From CAZRZN01 sp964604565 (GTDB taxonomy: Bacteria > Pseudomonadota > Alphaproteobacteria > Rhodobacterales > Rhodobacteraceae), in assembly GCA_964604565.1 (NCBI GenBank), contig CAZRZN010000042.1, positions 1 through 23,201 of the forward strand: a stretch of DNA of 23,201 bases, read 5' to 3'. How positions within the stretch are numbered: the first letter of the stretch is position 1; every line of letters begins with the position of its first letter. Position numbers and translations under genes: made by a program. Below, piece by piece: positions 14,632 through 22,011 of this stretch. The notes under the pieces are model-generated. The model did no database searches. It saw only the letters and a list, made by a program, of their open reading frames with translations, and was not told the origin of the DNA.

Positions 14632-15194
14632 GCCCGATCCTCCCACGTGAACGGGCTGTCGAAATCTCCGAAGGCCGGGGCTGCGGCGTCCTTTTCGGAC
14701 AACAGCGCCTCTCCCTGCAATCCCCAGTCAATGCCGAGGTCAGGATCGTCGAAACGCACCGCGCCGTCACACTCCGGCGCGTAATAGTCAGTGCATTTGT
14801 AGATGATTTCCGTGTCCGGTTCGCGGGTGACGAAACCGTGCAGAAAGCCCGCCGGGATCATCAGTTGCCGGCCGTTTTCAAAGGACAGTTCCACCCCGAC
14901 CCATTGCCCGTAGGTCGGTGACCCCTTGCGAATGTCCACCGCCACGTCGAACAGCCGCCCCTTGCCGCAGCGGACCAGTTTGGCCTGCGCATGCGGTGGC
15001 GACTGGAAATGCAGCCCACGCACGGTGCCTTCACTGGCCGAAAGCGAATGGTTGTCCTGCACGAAGTCATAGGCCAATCCGGCCGCATCCATGCGCGCCT
15101 TGTTCCAGCTTTCGGAGAAAAAACCGCGATGGTCGCCAAAGCGTTTGGGGGTCAGGATCTTGACGCCTGACAGCGCGGTGTCCTCTATTTGCAT
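14628..15194 (-). CDS. rfbC: dTDP-4-dehydrorhamnose 3,5-epimerase
   Basis: Epimerises dTDP-4-keto-6-deoxy-D-glucose at C3 and C5 to the L-rhamno form. The 188-residue cupin-fold protein has normal length. It contains FGDHRGFFSESWN (19-31), QDNHSLS (46-52), the catalytic His62 in VRGLHFQ, the substrate-site segment RLFDVAVDIRKGSPTYG (80-96), MIPAGFLHGF (112-121) and TDYYAPECDGAVRFDDPDLGIDW. The start at 15194 has AAGGA upstream; an ATG ten codons earlier is less family-like. It begins 66 bp after the upstream glycosyltransferase. No rfbA lies in the window, so the thymidylyltransferase must be encoded elsewhere. Confidence 0.96.
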   Translation of the reverse strand: MQIEDTALSGVKILTPKRFGDHRGFFSESWNKARMDAAGLAYDFVQDNHSLSASEGTVRGLHFQSPPHAQAKLVRCGKGRLFDVAVDIRKGSPTYGQWVGVELSFENGRQLMIPAGFLHGFVTREPDTEIIYKCTDYYAPECDGAVRFDDPDLGIDWGLQGEALLSEKDAAAPAFGDFDSPFTWEDRA

Positions 15195-15260
15195 GTGCTT
15201 CGTCCTTTTTCTGTCGCCCCGCACCGGACGTGGCGGGCGGTGGTCAATTCTTGGGCCGGC

Positions 15261-16352
15261 TCACACCTGTTCAAGCAGCGTGAAATACGCCGTTCCGATG
15301 TGATCCCATGTGTAGCGCCGCTGCGCGATCTCCTGCATGTCCTTGCCGATCCCGAGAGCATCCTCAAGCGAAAGATCGCGGGCCAGCGCCGCCAGTTCTT
15401 CTGGCGTTTCGAAATAGAGGGCCTTTTCCTCGGTGGTGTGACGGTTGAAGGCGCAGCCATGCGCCAGCACAGGGATGCCGAAATGCATCATCTCCACCAG
15501 TGAGGGGTTGGTCCCCCCGGCGGAATGGCCGTGCACATAGGCCGAGGCCCGCGCCCGGATCGCAAGCAAGGTTTCGGGCTCATAGACCGGGTCCATGAGA
15601 TGCAGGTTCGGGACGTCGGCGAAACGGGCCTTCAGATCGCGTCCATAGTTGCTTTTGTCCCAGTTGCCGACAAAGACCAGCGGAATGTCCAGATGGGAAA
15701 ACGCCTCAAGGATGATGTGGACGTTGTTTTCCGGCTCGATCCGGCACAATCCCAGCGCGTAGTGGTCCGGCAGGTTTTCGGGCAGGTCCTCGAATGTTGC
15801 GGCCTGTCCGGCGTGGGCCACAGCATGGTCACCGCCATAGGCGATGACATGGCAATCGGTCCGGTAATGGGCGCGCACGTGTTCGGCGATGCCCTGATTG
15901 TCCGCGATCACCGCGTGGGAAAACCGCACCGCCGCCCATTCCGAGGCGCGCAGAAATATCCGGGCCAGCCGATTCCATTTTTCGCGCTTCCATTCGATCC
16001 CGTCGATATTGGTGACGATCCGGGCCCGGCTGACCAGCCGGATCAGCGGCAGGACCATCGCGCCGGAAACACCCAGCAGGACAATCCGGTCATGCCCGCT
16101 GCGCACCGCCTGCCAAAGACTGACGGCGTCATAGGGGATGCTCTGCATCCCGTTGGCCCGCAGGTTCACATATCGCAGGTCCGCGCTTTCGAACCGGTCG
16201 GGGTGTTCGGCGTTGTCCCGGGCAGAGCACCAGACCGTCAGCCGACCATTGTGGCCGCTGCGGCTGTGATGATGGACAAGGTTCTCTGCCAGCGTCTCGA
16301 AGCCGCCGTAGCGGCCGGGGACACCGACGACTCCCAACAGCGCGATCTTCAT
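15261..16352 (-). CDS. GT4-type glycosyltransferase with DUF1972 N-terminus (rhamnosyltransferase-like)
   Basis: The 363-residue GT-B transferase probably adds a sugar to the lipid-linked repeat unit on the cytoplasmic face. The N-terminal acceptor domain has the DUF1972 signature LGVVGVPGRYGGFETLAENLV (6-26) and TNIDGIEWKREKWNRLAR (114-131). The C-terminal donor domain has HVIAYGGDHAV, LGLCRIEPENN and HGHSAGGTNPSLVEMM (275-289), with Glu287 in the usual sugar-binding position, then FGIPVLAHGCAFNRHTT. Characterised relatives include Cps2T-like rhamnosyltransferases, and the rfbCBD genes are just downstream. Rhamnose is therefore a reasonable but unproven donor. The start overlaps the preceding transferase by four bases. 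Confidence 0.9.
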   Translation of the reverse strand: MKIALLGVVGVPGRYGGFETLAENLVHHHSRSGHNGRLTVWCSARDNAEHPDRFESADLRYVNLRANGMQSIPYDAVSLWQAVRSGHDRIVLLGVSGAMVLPLIRLVSRARIVTNIDGIEWKREKWNRLARIFLRASEWAAVRFSHAVIADNQGIAEHVRAHYRTDCHVIAYGGDHAVAHAGQAATFEDLPENLPDHYALGLCRIEPENNVHIILEAFSHLDIPLVFVGNWDKSNYGRDLKARFADVPNLHLMDPVYEPETLLAIRARASAYVHGHSAGGTNPSLVEMMHFGIPVLAHGCAFNRHTTEEKALYFETPEELAALARDLSLEDALGIGKDMQEIAQRRYTWDHIGTAYFTLLEQV

Positions 16353-17449
16353 GCGCGTGCCCTTTCCCCGGGGCCGTCAAGCGCCGTGCGCAAGGCCCCC
16401 GCATACGTCTCGAATGTGAAGTCACGCGCCCGTAGGCGCGCCGCACGGGACAGCGCCGCATAGGTGTCCGGACTGTCGGCCAGACCGGTCACCGCCACTT
16501 GCAGCGCAGGGCCGTCGCGCGAGTCGATGCAATAGCCCTCCTGCCCATGGGTCACGACCTCGGCGGGACCGCCGACCGGGGGAGCGATCACCGGAAGGCC
16601 GAACGTCATGGCCTCTGCCAGCGTCAGGCCGAAGGTCTCGATCCACTGGTCCACGCGGGCCAGATTCACCACCAGATCCGCCCGCTCGTAAAAACTGGCG
16701 GGGTCGTCCGTGCGCGGATGGATCGTGACGTTGGTGGCATCGGCGTGCCGCGCGGCAAAGGCCTTTACCTCAGCATTCTCTGCATTGAGCACGAGGGTGA
16801 ATGCGATGTCCCGGCGCGTGCTCAGCACCTTGGCCAGCGCCATGAATTCCTCGATCCCCTTGTAGCCCCGGAGCGACGCCAGCATCAGCACGTTGAAGGG
16901 CCCGTCGCGATGGCGGACGTGCTCTGCGGCCCGCGCGGCCAACGCCGGGCTGACCGGGTTCGGCAGGATGCGCGCGGGCGGCCCGTCGATCGGCAGGCGC
17001 GCGCGGTGATCCTGTGACACGTAAAGCAGTTGGTCGGCGCAGCGTCCGGCGCAGCCGGTCAGAAAGCGGCGCAGCAAGCCCGGCGTGATGGACACCTCAT
17101 GCACATGCACGATCACTTTGCGGCCCGTGCGCCTGCCCCAAAGCATTGCCCCGAAGGGCAGCAGGGTGTTGACGAACACCACGGCATCGGCGGGGATATC
17201 GCGCGCCCGCGACAACGCCCGGTAAAGCGCGATCTGGCTGAGAAGATAGGTGAACAGCGTCACGATCCGGTAACGGCTGCGGCGATACCAGTAGCGCCGC
17301 GTCGCCACCCCGCATCCCTCGAGCACGCCGCGCCCCTGAGAGCCGACGTAAAGCACCCCATCCTCCTGCGCGCCAAGCGCGTCGAGCGTGGAGCGTAGCA
17401 CCGCCGGGCTGCCCGATCGGTCATTGAGCAGATGGCAGAAGACGATCAC
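16349..17449 (-). CDS. GT4-family glycosyltransferase (GTG start)
   Basis: The 366-residue protein has a GT-B fold. The C-terminal donor domain shows FNVLMLASLRGYKGIEEFM (185-203) and the EX7E motif as Glu271 and Glu279 in ETFGLTLAEAMTFGLPVIAP, followed by VGGPAEVV. The N-terminal half has VFVNTLLPFGAMLWGRRTGRKVIVHVHEVS, a common acceptor-domain pattern. No ATG is available at a sensible place. A GTG at 17449-17447 overlaps the kinase-fusion stop as GTGA, has GGAG upstream and gives the natural N-terminus VIVFCHLLNDRSGSPAV. The frame remains open further upstream inside the previous gene. Donor and acceptor are unknown. Confidence 0.88.
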   Translation of the reverse strand: MIVFCHLLNDRSGSPAVLRSTLDALGAQEDGVLYVGSQGRGVLEGCGVATRRYWYRRSRYRIVTLFTYLLSQIALYRALSRARDIPADAVVFVNTLLPFGAMLWGRRTGRKVIVHVHEVSITPGLLRRFLTGCAGRCADQLLYVSQDHRARLPIDGPPARILPNPVSPALAARAAEHVRHRDGPFNVLMLASLRGYKGIEEFMALAKVLSTRRDIAFTLVLNAENAEVKAFAARHADATNVTIHPRTDDPASFYERADLVVNLARVDQWIETFGLTLAEAMTFGLPVIAPPVGGPAEVVTHGQEGYCIDSRDGPALQVAVTGLADSPDTYAALSRAARLRARDFTFETYAGALRTALDGPGERARA

Positions 17450-18828
17450 CGAAGTCTCCGGCGTGCCTGCATGTGCCTGTCGGCCACGATATGGTCGACG
17501 ATCGCAGCCGCGGCGACATCGGGCGCACCATCGTTCTGGATCGGGATCAACCACCCGTGACGGACAAGGTCATCGTAGCGGCCATTCAGTTCGATGATCC
17601 GGTCGAAGGTCAGTTCCTGCTTGCGCCGGTGGATCTCCTCCGGGTCGACACGGATGAAGAAGGCATATCGCGGCAAAGGAAGAAAGCGCCCGAAAAAACG
17701 CAGGAGCGGCATGGGCAGCGAGATGCGGCTGCGAAAGGAATCCGCGATCATGTCGTAGTAATAGCGGTCAAACAGCATGACCTCGCGCCGCTTGAGCACC
17801 GGGCGCACGGAACGGACATACCCCGCCACGTAATCGAGCCCGTAATAGGCCAATCGTGCCACCGACCCGCCCAGCCCGGAGGGTTTCGCCCTATGCGGTT
17901 GATCGTAGTTCTCATCCACTGTCTCAACCGCACGGGCCTTTTTGGCGACCTCGGCGATACGCGGCAGCAAGGTGGGGCGAAAATGCGCGTAATGGATAGC
18001 CTTGTCACCGAAGATCGCCCCAAGCTGCGCGGTGACCATGTCGATCACGGTGGTCTTGCCCGACCCGTCCGGGCCGCTGACCGACAGAAAGACACCGTGC
18101 GGCCGCACCCTGTCGCGCAACCGGTAACCGAGAAAGCGCAGGCTGCGCGGCAGGGCCGCTGCCCCCTGCCCCACCCAGAGCCGCGCCAGCGCGCGCCGAC
18201 GTTCGGACGCGGCCAGGACCAGCGTAGACCCCTTGCCCTCGGCCAGCCCGGCGACCAATTCGGTGGCGCGGGCTTCCGGCAGGAAACGACGCAGGCTGCG
18301 GATCAATTCCGGACCTCCGGCCTGGGCGATCGCGGCGAAGTCCGGGTCATATTTTGCATGCAGCGGATGCCCCACCAACAGGTGAAAGATCCACTTGTCC
18401 AGCAGCAAAACATGGTCCGCCACCACCGGAATACCATTGTGGCTGCGCCGGTCTTTCAACATCTCGGAGGCGGAAAGGAACTCGACCCCGTAAACCTCGC
18501 TGCGGATGAAGAAGTCGATCTTGATCTGCAACAGTCCTCCCGCCTCGTCACGACCCACGAGGGCGAATTGGGTCAGGCGTTCATCCGCAAAGAAATTGCC
18601 ATACCGCAACCCCATCCGCCCGACGATCCCGGCCACACCCTTGCAGGCGGCGGCAAGGTCTTCGGGATGCATGACGATGTCGATATCGCGCGAGCCGACA
18701 CTGTGGGGCAGGCTTTCGTAATTGCGGAGCACGGCATACCGCAGGCCATTCTCTGCGAACGCGGCAAACAGCGCCTGCAAGACCTCGGCCTCGAAGGCGG
18801 TCTGGCTTGCGGATATCACGTCTTTCAT
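17446..18828 (-). CDS. Nucleotidyltransferase-fold / thymidylate-kinase-like P-loop fusion protein
   Basis: The 460-residue protein has two apparent enzyme domains. The N-terminal region (about 15-160) resembles the nucleotidyltransferase fold used by AbiEii-like and other minimal NTases. It has Gly45-Ser46 followed by Asp48 and Asp50 (GSRDIDIVM) and a possible third metal ligand, Asp105, in QIKIDFF. The C-terminal region (about 240-460) is a P-loop kinase. Its Walker A is GPDGSGKTT (252-260), the DRYYYD segment (354-359) resembles the DRY motif of thymidylate kinases, and RVDPEEIHRRKQE (393-405) is lid-like. The start at 18828 overlaps the upstream gene by four bases and the end overlaps the next by four, so it is embedded in the polysaccharide operon. 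Similar fusions occur in other polysaccharide loci, to my recollection, but I know of no assigned reaction. A real dTMP kinase role is unlikely in this context. Confidence 0.82.
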   Translation of the reverse strand: MKDVISASQTAFEAEVLQALFAAFAENGLRYAVLRNYESLPHSVGSRDIDIVMHPEDLAAACKGVAGIVGRMGLRYGNFFADERLTQFALVGRDEAGGLLQIKIDFFIRSEVYGVEFLSASEMLKDRRSHNGIPVVADHVLLLDKWIFHLLVGHPLHAKYDPDFAAIAQAGGPELIRSLRRFLPEARATELVAGLAEGKGSTLVLAASERRRALARLWVGQGAAALPRSLRFLGYRLRDRVRPHGVFLSVSGPDGSGKTTVIDMVTAQLGAIFGDKAIHYAHFRPTLLPRIAEVAKKARAVETVDENYDQPHRAKPSGLGGSVARLAYYGLDYVAGYVRSVRPVLKRREVMLFDRYYYDMIADSFRSRISLPMPLLRFFGRFLPLPRYAFFIRVDPEEIHRRKQELTFDRIIELNGRYDDLVRHGWLIPIQNDGAPDVAAAAIVDHIVADRHMQARRRLR

Positions 18829-19817
18829 CGAGCCACCCTTTGTGTCGCGATCTTCTGGCGGATCAGTTTCGGTGACATCAACCCGGTCAGCAGCAAAAAC
18901 CACGCCAATCCGGCGAAATTGCGTTTCGCATAGGCAAAGCCGGCCCGTTTGTAGAAGCCGGCCGCCCTGTCGGAACGCCAGTCCGCGAACCGTTCGCCTG
19001 CACTGCGCGACGCGATGAACTCTGCAAGGCTGCGTTCTGGCCGTCCGGTGCGGCGGCGCCGCAGGCAATCCTTGATCCACCGCATCTTGAGCTGCATGTG
19101 AACAAGGTTTTTCGTCGAGAGCGCGTCCAGCGGCTTGCGGTAGCGCAAAAGGCTTTCGGGCAGAGTGAGAAAATAGCGCCCCTCGGCGCCCAGATCCGAC
19201 ATCCGGCACCACAGGTCGAGATCTTCGGAAAAGTCCTGGTATCGGATGCCATCCGGGTTGGGCATGACGTCTTGACGGTAGCCACCCACGGCCAGCGCGT
19301 CGGCCTTGCGGAACATGGTGATCTGCACCATGAACAGGATCTTGGCCTCACGGTAAAGGCGTTCAAAGGCGGCGCGGCTTTCCGGACCGACACGTTGAAC
19401 GCCAAGATCCTTGCCTTCTTCGGTGAAATAGGTGGTGTAGCAGCCCACGCCGAGCAGATCCGGATCGCTGATCAGGGTTTCATGCAGGCGTTCGACAAGG
19501 TGCGGATCTGCAATGTCGTCGGCGTCCACGGACATCACCAGATCGGCGCGGGCAGTGTCCAGTCCGCGCTGGCGGCTGAAGGCCGTGCCGCGATTGCCCG
19601 GATTTTCGAGGATGCGCAGCCGCGTGTCGCGGGCCGCGCAGCCGCGCAGGACAGCGACGGTATCATCCTTTGATCCGTCGTCGATGGCGAGAATTTCGAA
19701 ATCCGTGAACGTCTGGGCGCGCAAACTTTCAAGCGTGCGCGACACGGTCGCCCCGGCGTTATAACAGCAGACGACGATGGAGACGGAGGGGGAATTTCCT
19801 TGTGTGTCATGAAGCAA
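18825..19817 (-). CDS. GT2-family glycosyltransferase (TTG start)
   Basis: The 330-residue protein has a GT-A fold. It has VSIVVCCYNAG (12-22), the nucleotide-binding AIDDGSKDDT (44-53), GNRGTAFSRQRGLDTA and the metal-binding DADD (98-101). The later acceptor-side block is YQDFSEDLDLWCRM, with the usual ED catalytic pair. An inverting transferase on an activated sugar is expected; the donor is unknown. The only bacterial start codon between the preceding in-frame stop (19832-19830) and the conserved core is TTG at 19817-19815, with GAGGA nine bases upstream. The nearby ATG at 19810 is out of frame. It follows a 104-bp gap that carries a hairpin and overlaps the kinase fusion by four bases. 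Confidence 0.9.
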   Translation of the reverse strand: MLHDTQGNSPSVSIVVCCYNAGATVSRTLESLRAQTFTDFEILAIDDGSKDDTVAVLRGCAARDTRLRILENPGNRGTAFSRQRGLDTARADLVMSVDADDIADPHLVERLHETLISDPDLLGVGCYTTYFTEEGKDLGVQRVGPESRAAFERLYREAKILFMVQITMFRKADALAVGGYRQDVMPNPDGIRYQDFSEDLDLWCRMSDLGAEGRYFLTLPESLLRYRKPLDALSTKNLVHMQLKMRWIKDCLRRRRTGRPERSLAEFIASRSAGERFADWRSDRAAGFYKRAGFAYAKRNFAGLAWFLLLTGLMSPKLIRQKIATQRVAR

Positions 19818-19839
19818 CTTCTGCGGTCCTCATGCCTTG

Positions 19840-19856
19840 GCGCGGCAACGCCGCGC
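19840..19856 (-). other. Short hairpin before the GT2 gene
   Basis: GCGCGGC and GCCGCGC form a perfect 7-bp stem with a 3-base loop, inside the only sizeable gap (104 bp) of the upstream half of the polysaccharide operon. No T-run follows in either direction. It may be a stabilising or attenuating structure in the leader of a gene with a TTG start. Confidence 0.4.
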
Positions 19857-19921
19857 TGTGCTATCGTAGACCGCTTGAGGCGAGCAGAGCGAGATGTTGA
19901 GCCAGCACAGCCAGTCGTAGG

Positions 19922-20737
19922 TCATGTTAGACGCACCTCTGAAAGGAAAGATGCATCCCCAGGCTTGCGGCAGAAAAAGAAGACCTCTTCGGGTAGCAAG
20001 CCCCATCGGGTGATCTTGTCGTCGGATAAAATTTCCCGCGGCGTGGTCTTTTTGGTGTCGAACCCGGCTTGCGTCATGCGATCGGCCACATCTTCGCCAA
20101 ACACACGCAAGTGGTCCCACTGTCCGAAGGCGGCCTCGCGTTGCTGAGGGTCGACGATAGTGGCGTCTTCGTAAGTTGGTTGTCCCTTCCGGAAGGGGAA
20201 TGCCATGATCGCGATCCCACCGGGTTTCAGCACCCTATGTATCTCTTGCAGGGCCTTGCGATCATTCTCCACATGTTCAAGGACATGCAAGCAAATGACG
20301 AGGTCTTGGGTGTCATTGCCAAGATTAAGATTCTCGATATCGCCATTGATCGTATCGGGAGGGTAATAGTGACCTTGCGTAAATTTGTCGATCCCGAGGT
20401 AGGTTAGGGACGGGTTCTCGATCAATCTATCGCGCATACAGGCATCGGGTGCCACGTGCATCAGTTTCACCGCGCCCTTGGCTGAGCTGACCCAGCGCCC
20501 AACGACGGGTTGCAGCGCCCTATGCCGGGGAAAAGACGTGCAGAATGGACATAACGCGCCGCCATGCACAAAGCCCCGGATCTGTCGGTCACATACGGAG
20601 CAGGTCTTGCTGCCCTTTTTTGCGCCAGACGCAAGAATAAGTGCGGCATAGCGAAGGCGTCTGCTTCCTCTTCCGAGAAATACACGGACCCTATAAGGAA
20701 GAAGATCCTTAATCTTCATGGATAAGTTGTATTTCAT
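19922..20737 (-). CDS. Class I SAM-dependent methyltransferase with N-terminal zinc ribbon
   Basis: The protein has 271 residues from the chosen start. A four-cysteine zinc-ribbon-like module (Cys46, Cys49, Cys63, Cys66: CSVC and CPFC) precedes a Rossmann methyltransferase domain. That domain has motif I written as LMHVAPDA (92-99) instead of the usual DxGxG, the acidic YLGIDKF (113-119), NGDIENL (131-137), LVICLHVLEHVEND (146-159) and VLKPGGIAIMAFPF (169-182). It presumably methylates a sugar or lipid-linked glycan. The ATG at 20737 has AAGGGA upstream. An in-frame ATG at 20761 overlaps the previous stop as TGATG and would add eight residues; both are possible. The gene is clearly poorer in GC than its neighbours: 26 of 60 bases at 20281-20340 by hand count. 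Confidence 0.87.
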   Translation of the reverse strand: MKYNLSMKIKDLLPYRVRVFLGRGSRRLRYAALILASGAKKGSKTCSVCDRQIRGFVHGGALCPFCTSFPRHRALQPVVGRWVSSAKGAVKLMHVAPDACMRDRLIENPSLTYLGIDKFTQGHYYPPDTINGDIENLNLGNDTQDLVICLHVLEHVENDRKALQEIHRVLKPGGIAIMAFPFRKGQPTYEDATIVDPQQREAAFGQWDHLRVFGEDVADRMTQAGFDTKKTTPREILSDDKITRWGLLPEEVFFFCRKPGDASFLSEVRLT

Positions 20738-20760
20738 CGCGACTGTCCCTTTTTCCGACA

Positions 20761-22011
20761 TCACTTGACACAACTGGCCTTAGCACGCTGGAAATTCGAG
20801 ATTTTTTCCTGGTACACGGCGTCGATCCGCGCTGTCAGACTCGGATAGGCATAGTCAATGACAGCTTTGCGCCGGGCGATCACCGCTAACGCCCGCCGCC
20901 GGTCTTCGTCTTCAGCAAGCGCACCGATAGCACGGCATAGCCCCGCGGAAGGGGCCTCGTCCTCGGACAGGGCAACAGTGATCCCCGCCTCCTGCCCCAC
21001 GGCGCGGCCCGTCGCGTCACCTTCTATGCAGACGACCGGAAGGCCCGTCAGCATGGCTTGAAGCACGATGGTCGCCAGTCCGTGGTGAAAGCTGGGATAG
21101 AGAAAGACGTCACCGCCGTTCAATTCGTCGATCAGCCGATCCATCGGCACCTTGCCGAGAAACGTCACCTGTCCACCGTTCGGGTGCGCCTTGGCGGTCG
21201 CCTCCATCTCTGCGCGCAGGGGTCCGTTGCCAATGACGATCAACTCGGCCTTGGCCCCGGTTTCGAAAAAGGCCAGCGCCGCGTCCAGTGCCATCCGCGC
21301 GCCCTTCCAATCCTTCAACTCACCCGCATAAATCAGCCGCAGGCAATCATTCCGGGCCAGATCCGTCTTTGGCCGGGCAAGCCCGGGCAGATCGGCGATG
21401 CCAGTCTGGGTGAACGGCCGCAGCCGATCGGCATAGCGGCGCGGCATGGTTTCCGGGGTATGACTGAGAATGACATCTGCCCGGGCCCCGGTGACGCGGG
21501 TAAAAGGATCCATCGTGCGAATACATCCGCGCAGGCCGATGCGGATCGCTTCCTTGAGACGTGACTTCGCGGGAAGGTGCCGCAGGATCACCGGATGGGT
21601 GTTCTCACTGCCGACCGGCCCCCAGACGAATGGCCCCCGGCACAGCGCCAGCCCCGAGGGCATCCAGTCCATCCCGCCGATCAGATGGTGCAACACATCC
21701 GCGGGTTCTTTGCGCAGCATGCGCCGCGCCCGGAGCGCGACACCGATCTGCCAAAGGTAATAATAGATCAGAAAGAACCGCTTGCCCTTCTTGTAGAAGC
21801 GGAAGATCCACGGCAGGTCGAAATACTCAAAGGTCAGGCCGGCCGGTTTCGGTATCTCGGAGAAGCTTGCCTCATGCACCGGGCGCAGGTTCGCCCGGGT
21901 GATGACACGGACCTCATGACGTTCAGCCAGCGCGTTGACCATGCGCCAGCCGATCTCTCCCTCGCTGCCGCGGCCGGTTTCACAGGAATAAGCCGAAATC
22001 AGGATTTTCAT
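20761..22011 (-). CDS. GT4-family glycosyltransferase with altered EX7E motif
   Basis: The 416-residue protein has a GT-B fold. The N-terminal domain has ISAYSCETGRGSEGEIGWRM (5-24), a common acceptor-domain start in polysaccharide GT4 enzymes, plus GPFVWGPVGSENTHP. The C-terminal domain has LRLIYAGELKDWKG (224-237), ELIVIGNGPLRAEME, VTFLGKVPMDRLIDEL and YPSFHHGLATIVLQAMLTGLPVVC. At the two positions of the usual EX7E pair it has His310 and Gln318. Loss of the second Glu is unusual and may reduce or change donor handling. The start at 22011 overlaps the polymerase stop by four bases. The substrate is unknown. Confidence 0.88.
   Translation of the reverse strand: MKILISAYSCETGRGSEGEIGWRMVNALAERHEVRVITRANLRPVHEASFSEIPKPAGLTFEYFDLPWIFRFYKKGKRFFLIYYYLWQIGVALRARRMLRKEPADVLHHLIGGMDWMPSGLALCRGPFVWGPVGSENTHPVILRHLPAKSRLKEAIRIGLRGCIRTMDPFTRVTGARADVILSHTPETMPRRYADRLRPFTQTGIADLPGLARPKTDLARNDCLRLIYAGELKDWKGARMALDAALAFFETGAKAELIVIGNGPLRAEMEATAKAHPNGGQVTFLGKVPMDRLIDELNGGDVFLYPSFHHGLATIVLQAMLTGLPVVCIEGDATGRAVGQEAGITVALSEDEAPSAGLCRAIGALAEDEDRRRALAVIARRKAVIDYAYPSLTARIDAVYQEKISNFQRAKASCVK

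Noticed and set aside
18829..19212. N-terminal extension of the kinase fusion protein into the upstream GT2 gene.
   Set aside because: The ATG at 18828 with ATGA overlap fits the operon pattern, and the extension translates GT2 sequence out of frame.
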